Positions 22,561 through 29,921 of a DNA stretch of 33,994 bases are shown in pieces. A model generated the notes under the pieces. It saw only the letters and a list, made by a program, of their open reading frames with translations. It did no database searches and was not told the origin of the DNA. Source of the DNA: Pseudomonadota bacterium. Lineage in GTDB: Bacteria; Pseudomonadota; Gammaproteobacteria; Burkholderiales; Burkholderiaceae_C. Location: contig JAFECU010000272.1 in the NCBI GenBank assembly GCA_018242005.1, positions 1 to 33,994 on the forward strand. Reading direction: 5' to 3'. The position numbers and the translations under genes are program-made. The first letter of the stretch is position 1. Each line of letters starts with the position of its first letter.

Positions 22561-22592
22561 GCGGCTCAAAAAACTTGGCAGTCTACACTGGC

Positions 22593-22606
22593 GGGCTTAC
22601 AAGCCC
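22593..22606. repeat. GGGCTT-AC-AAGCCC inverted repeat before DUF3348
   Basis: A perfect 6-bp inverted repeat lies 33-46 bases upstream of the DUF3348 start, near a TAGACT sequence on the minus strand (22587-22582) that could be a -10 element. It may be an operator, or a short terminator-like stem facing the integrase side. The rest of 22561-22841 carries the integrase control region and no gene. Confidence 0.35.
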
Positions 22607-22693
22607 TTGCGGGCCCATGTATCGAGCGTATCGAATCACTAATGAGGAAGCGTCATGCAATTGGCCACCTGAAGTATGCATTGCGATTTCAGG

Positions 22694-22798
22694 GCGTCTC
22701 AAAAAATTTCATATTCTTAAAAAATATCAATACTTTCAATAACTTATTGTCGCATAGCGTCTCAGTCGATCAATCGAAATTTCTTGACATCTCGATCA
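22694..22798 (+). promoter_or_regulatory. Integrase control region with short direct repeats
   Basis: GCGTCTCA occurs at 22694-22701 and 22757-22764, and TCGATCA at 22766-22772 and 22792-22798. The first TCGATCA copy is part of the inverted repeat TCGAT-CA-ATCGA (22766-22777). A perfect TTGACA -35 candidate lies at 22784-22789, but the matching -10 position falls in GC-rich repeat sequence. The layout suits arm-type integrase or excisionase sites or a repressor site; this is inference. Confidence 0.4.
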
Positions 22799-22800
22799 TT

Positions 22801-22840
22801 TGGGGGCCTCATTGGGGGCCTCGAAAGCCTGAGGCCCCCA
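22801..22840 (+). promoter_or_regulatory. Hairpin that buries the integrase ribosome site
   Basis: TGGGGGCCTCA (22801-22811) and a second near copy TGGGGGCCTC (22813-22822) are both complementary to TGAGGCCCCCA (22830-22840). The only plausible Shine-Dalgarno sequence, GAGG at 22831-22834, seven bases before the ATG, is inside that right arm. Either left arm would mask it, giving two alternative 10-11-bp stems. Confidence 0.65.
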
Positions 22841-22841
22841 G

Positions 22842-24059
22842 ATGCTCACCACCCTCCAAATCAAGTCCGCCAAGGCGCAAGAGCGCGCCTACAAGCTCGC
22901 CGACAGCGGCGGGCTGTACCTGCTTGTCCAGCCCAATGGATCAAAGCTCTGGCGCTACAAGTTCCGCATCGGGGGTGTCGAGGGCAAGCAATCGTTTGGC
23001 GCGTTCCCCGAAGTCAGCCTGGCGGAAGCACGCGGGCTGCACGGCGACTCCCGCAAGCTGGTCGTCCAAGGCATCAACCCAGTCCAGACCAAGCAGGAAT
23101 TGAAAGTCGTTCAGGCACAGGAGCAACTGGAGCGCACGAAGGGCACGTTTGCCGCCGTGATGTCCGACTGGGACACTGCCACAGCCGCCGGGCTGCGCCC
23201 ATCCACCGTGAGGCAGCGCCAGCGCGAGATCAACAACGATCTGGTGCCGAAGCTGAAAAACCGCCCGATGGACGGCATCACGCGCCTGGAGTTGACCGCG
23301 CTGCTGAAGGACGTGGAAAAGCGCGCTCCCGAAGTGGCCCGCAATCTTCGCAACCACCTGTGGGGCATGTTCGAATACGCGATCGACTCCGGGTTGATGG
23401 AGAACAACCCAGTGCCGCCTCTACGCGTCATGAAGAAGCGCAACCAGTCGAACCACCCTGCCCTGGCTGGCGACCAGATCGGAGATTTCCTGCGCGCGCT
23501 CGATGCAGCCACGGCAATCAATGAAGAGACGCGCATCGCGATGCTGCTCGTCTTGTTGACCGCCTGCCGAAAAGCGGAGGTCATCGAAGCTCGCTGGGAT
23601 GAGTTGGACCTGAAGGCCGCCCAATGGGAGATTCCGGCGGCACGCATGAAGGCAAAGCGCCCTCACTGGGTGCCGCTGTCACGTCAGGCCATAGAGTTGC
23701 TCACGAACCTGCGCAAGATTGTCCCGGCCAACCGCGAACACCTGTTTCCGAACCGGCTCGACCCCCGCCGACCAATGGCCAATCGCAGCCTGAACGCCCT
23801 GATGGAGCGGCTTGGCTTTGGCGGAGAAGGAACGCCGCACGGCATGAGGGCGGCCTTCAGCACGCACTTCAACAGACTGGGTGCGAGCGTGGACGTGATC
23901 GAACATTGCCTGGCGCATGTACCGGCCAACGCCGTGCGTGCGGCTTACAACCGCCATGCTTATCAAGACGAACGGCGCATGATGCTCCAGACGTGGGCTG
24001 ATCATCTAGACGGCGTACGGGAGAGTCGGGGTGCGCCGTTGCTCCAGCGAGTTGCATAG
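22842..24059 (+). CDS. int: P4-type tyrosine recombinase (site-specific integrase)
   Basis: This 405-residue integrase catalyses integration and excision of the island. It has the DUF4102 arm-type domain at the N-terminus (SAKAQERAYKLADSGGLYLLVQPNGSKLWRYKFR), a core-binding domain at about 105-185, and the catalytic domain with R243, a lysine near 270-272, H333-x-x-R336 (HGMR), H359 and nucleophile Y369. All catalytic residues are present, so it looks active. It reads away from the backbone junction and converges with the hamB gene, which ends 62 bases after it. No tRNA or tmRNA target was seen beside it, unlike most P4-type elements. Confidence 0.94.
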   Translation: MLTTLQIKSAKAQERAYKLADSGGLYLLVQPNGSKLWRYKFRIGGVEGKQSFGAFPEVSLAEARGLHGDSRKLVVQGINPVQTKQELKVVQAQEQLERTKGTFAAVMSDWDTATAAGLRPSTVRQRQREINNDLVPKLKNRPMDGITRLELTALLKDVEKRAPEVARNLRNHLWGMFEYAIDSGLMENNPVPPLRVMKKRNQSNHPALAGDQIGDFLRALDAATAINEETRIAMLLVLLTACRKAEVIEARWDELDLKAAQWEIPAARMKAKRPHWVPLSRQAIELLTNLRKIVPANREHLFPNRLDPRRPMANRSLNALMERLGFGGEGTPHGMRAAFSTHFNRLGASVDVIEHCLAHVPANAVRAAYNRHAYQDERRMMLQTWADHLDGVRESRGAPLLQRVA

Positions 24060-24120
24060 CCCACCAGAAGATAGTGTCGTCGGCACGTGTTTAGCTAGCG
24101 AATTGTGCGCAATGCGCCAG

Positions 24121-27100
24121 CTACGAAGCCACCAAGTCATTGGGTCCTAGATACTCGATATCAATCGAATCGTTCGAGCCATTGGCAGTGGCAATAGTCA
24201 GTCCGACCGCCTCTCGGTTGAACGGGTATCGGACCTTGCCTACCCGCTTGAAATCGGCGGAGAAAACAGTGTCTTCCTCGCCAGGCCCACCGCCAAGCCG
24301 CAGAGCGGTACCTGGCGGCGGCGGCACACCGAACCACGCTACGGAACCGTTGTAGCCGAGCGAATCCCACGCGGCCAACCGGCCACCCCCCTGGGGCGCG
24401 GTGAACTCTCTCCAGAGTTCGTGTGACTCATCAGTAGGCCAGTCGAAGTGGTCCCTGCGCGCACGAACATCCGGCATCGCCAACCACCGCCTCATCCCGG
24501 CCGGCGAATCAAAACTCGCGCCGGTCTCGACTACCGCACTGATTGCGCCAAGACGGGACGCAAAGCCTGCCTTAATGAGCGTCGACGCAGAGGCCAGGAG
24601 TGTCCCTGTCTCGACTGCGGCCACGGCCGGTGCGCCTGCGTAGTCGGCGAGCGTAGCCTCTTCGGAGAACGGATCAGGATCGTGATGGGCCTCAGCTCTG
24701 ACGCGCACAGCTTCCATTGCCCATGGAAGGTTGTAGACGAATGCGTGCTCGATGAGCGAGACGGCATCGTTAGGGTCGTCTACCCCCATTTCGGGCACCG
24801 GGTAACCACGCAGCCACCGCTCAAGAATGTGCTTCCAATTAGATGGAAGTTTGTTTGGTGTAAACGGGGAAATCTTGAATGCAATGTCTGCAAAGTCAAC
24901 GATGGAAACAACTGCGCGGTCGTGGTCTCCAGACCCCGTTGCCTCGTTTGCTTGAAGCAGCAATTGATCCAGTTCCTGCGCCTTTTTGTCAAGCGCTTGG
25001 CCAGTGGCCAGCCCGACGCCAGCCAAGAAGTAGCCGCGACGCTGGGCGGCCGTGGTACTTGCCCAAATGAACTTGGCGCGCGCCGTCAGGGTACCGAGTA
25101 GAGCAGCCTGCGTCCCTGCGGATTTCCGTATCAATCGGCGGGAGAGCAAGGACGAGGTTAGAACCTTGTCGAGCTGTGCTTCGACCTCGTTGTCCGAGAC
25201 CTGAGTGTCTCCGAGCAAGCTAAAAACGGCTGTATCCAGACTGGTCAGGTGTTGAAGCCAACTCTCGGCAGCCTCTTCCCTAGCGATTCCCGTCTCGTTA
25301 GCCAGAATAGGAAAGTCCCATCCGCCCTGCCCTGCGACGTACTCCATCAGGGCGGCCACATCCTTGCTCCCTATCTTCTTGGCCATACGCGAAAGCAAGG
25401 ACATCAAGAGCCGCAGAATCCCGCTCTCCATTTCCCGTCCTCTGCCACTTCCAATGAGCTCAGCCCACGCCGCGCGCCGCTTGCCGTGGTCCCCGAACAT
25501 CGGGTAGACCACCAACCCTTCAATGTCTACGTAAGCACGCCCCGCGCGGCCCACGACGTTCCGGAATTCTGACTCGCTGATGGCCTCTCGATTTCGCATG
25601 TGGCCATGGAACACCAAGCTTGATGCCGCGAGATTCAAGCCCTGCGCAAGCGTTGGCGACGACACCGTCAGTCTGAGGATGCCATCGCGCAGCAGCTTCT
25701 CGACTTCTCTCCTGAAAGCAGTCGGCAGTTCACCGTGATGAACCGCCACACCCAATCGAAGGCATTCAAGAATTGGATGGTCCGCCCCAAACCATTCCAC
25801 ACCGACCGCAAGCGCTGGCGCCAGAACCGCGACCGGTTGCGTCAAAACGGACGCAACAAGGCCGAGACCATGCATCTTGATGATGCACTTTGCGACGGTC
25901 ATTACCGACCTACGAAGCGGGCAGAACACCAGAACCGATTGTCCGTCCTCCATAAGACGCCAAGCACTCGCGACGCAGAGCTCAGTCTGGTCGGACGGGT
26001 AGACCTTGGCGTTCTTTCTTGTCGATGTCTTCCTCCCGAGCACGAACTTGGACACGAATGGGTGCTCATCACCAACGACGATGTTGAGTCGCCCAGTCTG
26101 CGTGGAAGCACTCCAGTCGACCTCTCCGAATCGTAGGCGTGTTGGGCGCCAGTTGTCTTTGATAAGTCCATCGGGGCGGTCGAACGTGAGCCAGTTTGTG
26201 AAGTCAGTGAGTTGGTCTCCTTCAGGAAGAATTGCAGACAAGCACACTATTCGACGATTAGGGGCATCCGGCCTGCGCAACAGCCGCTGGATTTGCGCCT
26301 CGTAACGGACTTCTCGCTCGCCCAGCCCAATCATGTGGCCTTCGTCCAAGATGACCAAACCAATGTCCTGCAGCAACTCGGGGTCGTTCCGAAGCGCAAA
26401 GTCCAGCTTCTCTGGTGTCGACACCAGTATGTGCTCAGTGCGCAGTGCTTCGACGTCCGTGTCACTCGTTCCAATGCTTCCATACAAGCTTGAGACTGTC
26501 TTTCCCAAAGGGCCGAACGTACGCCGGAGAGATACCTCCGTTTGAGCGGACAGTGCTCGTAGTGGCGTCACGAAGACCACGCGTCTGCCTTGAGCAAGGC
26601 AAGCCAGGATGCACAGCTCAGCGATACGCGTCTTTCCCGCACTAGTCGGCAACGACAGGACCAAGTTCGCATCGAACTGCAGAACACGTTTGGCTGCATC
26701 GACCTGAGAGGGCCACAACTCAATCTCGGCTCGCTTGCGGCACATAAGCGATGCGATGAAGAGCTTGCGCATGTCGGCCCAGTCTCCAACATACGCACCT
26801 GCGGGACCCTGGATCGGCAACAGGACATGAAAACTGCTGCTCCAAAGGCCATCGATGACGTGCGCCGCAAGCCGGTGGACCCACCATTGACTAACAAGGT
26901 TCAGCTCCGCAGCAACCGCAAGCCCTTCTTGGAGGCACGTCCGTGCTGCTTCAATTACCCCTTGCTCCCCGCGCTCCAAAGCAAGCAGCGTCTGAGACAT
27001 TGCGGAGAGGAAGTTTCCTTCCAGAGCGAGCGTCATCATTTCAACAACGCGGCTATCGTCACCTTCCTCATCATCGACGACATCTGGCGATTCGAATACT

Positions 27101-27621
27101 GAAATAAGACTTTCGTCAGAACCAGTGCCCGATGCGAACCAATCCCCCACGGCTTTGTCAACGCCTTCGAGGTCCCTAAGCATCAGCTTGGCCAAACAGA
27201 GTTCAATAACCGAGAGATTCGATTGACCGATCCCCTCGTACAGCAGAGAGTAGGCACGTGCCGAATAGCGGCCGAGGTGATAGGCTGCGCCTGCTACCAA
27301 GCGATGAAAGTCCCGGTATTCATTGGCCACGCCGCGCGCGACCACCGCTTCAATTGACTCCGCTGCGACCTCAAAGGCCACCTTGGCGAAGCTATGACTC
27401 CCTCCGAGATCAACGTATCGCAGCCCGTGAAGAAGTAGTGAGTAACCAAAGGACAGCAGGTCATCGGTCAATCTTGGGCTAAAGTTCGGAGCGTCTATGG
27501 GCAACTCACCTGCGCGCCAAATCATTCCGCGAGCTTGGCCTTTCGCCAGTAGCTGCTGGCGGTATCCCGGCGCAACTGCCGCTTCGATGCTCGCCCGTAA
27601 TTCCTCGAGTGTGGTAGCCAT
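24121..27621 (-). CDS. hamB: Hachiman helicase HamB (SF2, Ski2/DEAD-like)
   Basis: This 1166-residue superfamily 2 helicase is the second gene of a Hachiman system. In order: Q-motif-like WPSQ (303-306), Walker A PTSAGKT (325-331), motif Ia VTPLRALSAQ, Walker B DEGH (426-429), motif III LSAILPEG (461-468), SPTLAQGLN (655-663) and motif VI VGRAGR (690-695); about 300 residues precede the helicase core and about 450 follow. In studied Hachiman systems HamB senses DNA damage or altered DNA and holds HamA in check until activated. It shares one base with the hamA stop (TGATG), so the two are translationally coupled. Identification rests on the helicase plus the DUF1837 partner; alone it could be any Ski2-like helicase. 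Confidence 0.88.
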   Translation of the reverse strand: MATTLEELRASIEAAVAPGYRQQLLAKGQARGMIWRAGELPIDAPNFSPRLTDDLLSFGYSLLLHGLRYVDLGGSHSFAKVAFEVAAESIEAVVARGVANEYRDFHRLVAGAAYHLGRYSARAYSLLYEGIGQSNLSVIELCLAKLMLRDLEGVDKAVGDWFASGTGSDESLISVFESPDVVDDEEGDDSRVVEMMTLALEGNFLSAMSQTLLALERGEQGVIEAARTCLQEGLAVAAELNLVSQWWVHRLAAHVIDGLWSSSFHVLLPIQGPAGAYVGDWADMRKLFIASLMCRKRAEIELWPSQVDAAKRVLQFDANLVLSLPTSAGKTRIAELCILACLAQGRRVVFVTPLRALSAQTEVSLRRTFGPLGKTVSSLYGSIGTSDTDVEALRTEHILVSTPEKLDFALRNDPELLQDIGLVILDEGHMIGLGEREVRYEAQIQRLLRRPDAPNRRIVCLSAILPEGDQLTDFTNWLTFDRPDGLIKDNWRPTRLRFGEVDWSASTQTGRLNIVVGDEHPFVSKFVLGRKTSTRKNAKVYPSDQTELCVASAWRLMEDGQSVLVFCPLRRSVMTVAKCIIKMHGLGLVASVLTQPVAVLAPALAVGVEWFGADHPILECLRLGVAVHHGELPTAFRREVEKLLRDGILRLTVSSPTLAQGLNLAASSLVFHGHMRNREAISESEFRNVVGRAGRAYVDIEGLVVYPMFGDHGKRRAAWAELIGSGRGREMESGILRLLMSLLSRMAKKIGSKDVAALMEYVAGQGGWDFPILANETGIAREEAAESWLQHLTSLDTAVFSLLGDTQVSDNEVEAQLDKVLTSSLLSRRLIRKSAGTQAALLGTLTARAKFIWASTTAAQRRGYFLAGVGLATGQALDKKAQELDQLLLQANEATGSGDHDRAVVSIVDFADIAFKISPFTPNKLPSNWKHILERWLRGYPVPEMGVDDPNDAVSLIEHAFVYNLPWAMEAVRVRAEAHHDPDPFSEEATLADYAGAPAVAAVETGTLLASASTLIKAGFASRLGAISAVVETGASFDSPAGMRRWLAMPDVRARRDHFDWPTDESHELWREFTAPQGGGRLAAWDSLGYNGSVAWFGVPPPPGTALRLGGGPGEEDTVFSADFKRVGKVRYPFNREAVGLTIATANGSNDSIDIEYLGPNDLVAS

Positions 27622-28382
27622 CAGGTCTTCACCGCCGCGAACACGGCGTCTATAAACGCCTTTTGGCCTTCAACGTGGAGGCCAACATAGTGCTGCGCCA
27701 CGGGCCCGGTGTACTCGCCCAGGTTCTTGCTCAGAATTGCCGTGGCATCGTTGCCAGAGAACGAGAACAGCATGTGTGTCACCTGAGACAGCTTCAGGCC
27801 GGTCTTCAGCTGCGCATCGTCCAAGGCATCCTTGAGCGGCTTGTCGCCGGCCTCGCTGAGCCTGTCGGCGACGAAGCTCAAGGCATGCGGAGACGGGAGT
27901 TCGCCGAACTCCGAAAGTGCCTTGCGGGCATCCTTCACAACCGATGCCGGCATCTTCGCGCGGCTCTTGGACTCAGCCTTGAGCACCGCGAGTCCTGCGC
28001 CCCCTTGTCCAAGTTCGAAGGCCAAGACGTCATCTCCCCTCATAGCCATGTTGCGATGATCCTTCCATCGCAGCCGTTTGATTCCCAGCTTGAACGGTGT
28101 AGCCTCGTGAACGTATGTCGTGCAAAGAATTTCTCCGAGGTCGCCGGACTGAATTGAGGTAGCTGTCGGAAGCTTTTGCGCGACAAATTCGGCAACAGCG
28201 GAGCGCCCAAGCCGAGTTAGCAAACCAGCTAGTCTGGCTGGTGCCACATAGTGGTCAGGTACGGCTGCCGCGACCGCAGCTATAGCCGCAGCATGCTTCG
28301 TAGGGTCCGCTTTCAGGACCTTCAACTTGTGCTTTGGTACCGGCGGCTCTACTTGAGCACACCATTCGGCGTATCGGGTCAT
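27621..28382 (-). CDS. hamA: Hachiman effector HamA (DUF1837 nuclease)
   Basis: This 253-residue protein carries the DUF1837 (HamA C-terminal) domain. Typical blocks are GDLGEILCTTYV (80-91), KRLRWKDHRNMAMRGDDVLAF (about 102-122) and the strand ending KAESKS, with E137-x-K139. The D117/D118-E137-K139 pattern fits a PD-(D/E)xK-like nuclease fold. In Hachiman, HamA is the nuclease released when HamB acts, degrading DNA in the infected cell. The ATG has AAAGG about seven bases upstream, and 114 bases separate it from the Argonaute gene, enough for its own promoter although none is convincing. Length is normal for the family. Confidence 0.88.
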   Translation of the reverse strand: MTRYAEWCAQVEPPVPKHKLKVLKADPTKHAAAIAAVAAAVPDHYVAPARLAGLLTRLGRSAVAEFVAQKLPTATSIQSGDLGEILCTTYVHEATPFKLGIKRLRWKDHRNMAMRGDDVLAFELGQGGAGLAVLKAESKSRAKMPASVVKDARKALSEFGELPSPHALSFVADRLSEAGDKPLKDALDDAQLKTGLKLSQVTHMLFSFSGNDATAILSKNLGEYTGPVAQHYVGLHVEGQKAFIDAVFAAVKT

Positions 28383-28496
28383 TCGAGGCCTTTCGCGTAT
28401 CTAGAAGTATCGCTGACTTGAAGACCGTGACAGTAGCAGCGTCGGCAGAACGTAGAGACCCGATGCCTCTGCGGAGCTCTCATTCAAATTAACGGC

Positions 28497-29921
28497 CTAC
28501 ATGAAAAATCGAAACTGGTAGGGAGTTGTGCCTAGTCGATCCATGCGCTTGACCACACGTGACAGAACCTTCGCATACTCCAACGTCACCGGTAGCGGGT
28601 TGTAGAGGGCGTCGTTGTTCCAGTCCATTTTGCTGAGCGCCAGAATGGCCCAAGCGGCGTCATCCCAAGTACCGTGGCCAGCGTGTCGGATCAGTCGAAT
28701 CGGCCGCGGGGTGCCTCGTGAACCTTGAAAGTAGGGGCGATTGCTAATGCCTGCGACGGCTCCGTGCGTCCAAAGCAAAGCGTCAAAGGGCCCCAGCCCA
28801 AGTAGCGTGCCGCGCGTGACCGGATACATCGCTGCCTGAGGTTCTCCTTTGACTCTGGGCTGCTCATGAAGTACACCCCGCCATCCGACATCTTCGACGA
28901 CCTGCACAAGGTCGACGGACTCGCACAAATGGAATGCCTCCATACAGCCATCGACTTCGTCGGGCTTAAACTCCGTTGTCTTGTGGACCATTACTCGTCG
29001 CGGCACCCTGCCGGCGTGTCGGCGTCTGTATAAGTCCATGGCGCGGGTCATCACCTTGAACATCTCAGTTCGCGACAAAAACGGGTTTTCGCGCTGAACC
29101 TCGAACTCGTTCGTGTCGTAGGCGATGAACTCCACTCCCGCCCCATCGGCGTCAAAAACTTGGCTACAGCACGTGACGAAGCGCGGCTTACCCGAAATGA
29201 CCGGGCGCAACGAGTAAGAAAGGCCGATGTAGGCCGTCTCTGTCTCGGTGTGAGCCAACTTCCAAGGAACACCGCCAGCTTTGGCATAAAGAGCCAGGCC
29301 GATGCGCCACATGACGCTCGCTCTGTCCTTGTACGCGAGGCCGCTACCCTCACGAACAATTTGTACGGGCATACCGGCCGAAGCGGTAATGGCCTTCACA
29401 TGATCATGCAGATCGAAATCCTCGCCCACCCCTCCCGTGAATCCCATTTCCCAGCGATCGGGCAAATAAATGAAAAGGACGTCGAAAAGGTTCCGCCTGC
29501 GGTCTAGCTGCTGCAACGCTCGCGTCATTGCGGCCGCCAGCACAATGTGAGGTGACCGGCTCGCCTCATAGGCGTGCTCAAGCTGTGCTTCCAGTTCCAT
29601 GTGGCAGCTGTTCCCAGCTCCCGTCATTCGGACATTAAAAACCTGCTGAAAGCCGGGCCACGCTGGGAGGTAGTCCGTGCGCTCCGTTGGCTCGTAGCGC
29701 GAGTTGAGTTCCTTCAGGAAGTCGTAGAGATGCTGGCTTTCGCCTGCCGGCGCCAGCGTGGCCACCCTGATGGGGTCCGGGACCAAGAGACCCTTCGAGT
29801 AAGGTCCGTATTGAACGAGCCCACGAAGGGGATGAATATGCACGTCGCTGCGCCGCGCCGGGTGAAAGCTCAGCTTCGGCTCGCTGAGGAGGACGTGGTT
29901 GGCCAACTGGCTTGCGCTCAC
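28497..29921 (-). CDS. Short prokaryotic Argonaute (MID-PIWI, catalytically inactive) of SPARSA
   Basis: This 474-residue protein is a short pAgo with only MID and PIWI domains. The PIWI-like stretch ALYAKAGGVPWKL (210-222) then TAYIGLSYSLRP (229-240) is characteristic. In active Argonautes the strand reads IGxD; here the position is Ser235, so target cleavage is not expected. It ends in a hydrophobic tail, FRFFM, as Argonautes do. The GTG start overlaps the stop of the SIR2-APAZ gene by four bases (GTGA). In SPARSA systems the pAgo carries a guide that recognises invading nucleic acid and activates its SIR2 partner to destroy NAD+. The identification rests on fold motifs plus the partner gene. 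Confidence 0.88.
   Translation of the reverse strand: MSASQLANHVLLSEPKLSFHPARRSDVHIHPLRGLVQYGPYSKGLLVPDPIRVATLAPAGESQHLYDFLKELNSRYEPTERTDYLPAWPGFQQVFNVRMTGAGNSCHMELEAQLEHAYEASRSPHIVLAAAMTRALQQLDRRRNLFDVLFIYLPDRWEMGFTGGVGEDFDLHDHVKAITASAGMPVQIVREGSGLAYKDRASVMWRIGLALYAKAGGVPWKLAHTETETAYIGLSYSLRPVISGKPRFVTCCSQVFDADGAGVEFIAYDTNEFEVQRENPFLSRTEMFKVMTRAMDLYRRRHAGRVPRRVMVHKTTEFKPDEVDGCMEAFHLCESVDLVQVVEDVGWRGVLHEQPRVKGEPQAAMYPVTRGTLLGLGPFDALLWTHGAVAGISNRPYFQGSRGTPRPIRLIRHAGHGTWDDAAWAILALSKMDWNNDALYNPLPVTLEYAKVLSRVVKRMDRLGTTPYQFRFFM

Noticed and set aside
22570-22841. tRNA or tmRNA fragment as the integrase target
   Set aside because: No cloverleaf, CCA end or T-loop consensus could be found in the gap.
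24060-24120. Terminator between integrase and hamB
   Set aside because: Only short palindromes (GCTAGC, TGCGCA) are present, with no stable stem plus T tract.
28383-28496. Separate promoter for hamAB
   Set aside because: TAGATA and GATACT are present on the minus strand, but no -35 element at proper spacing supports them; the gap holds no gene.
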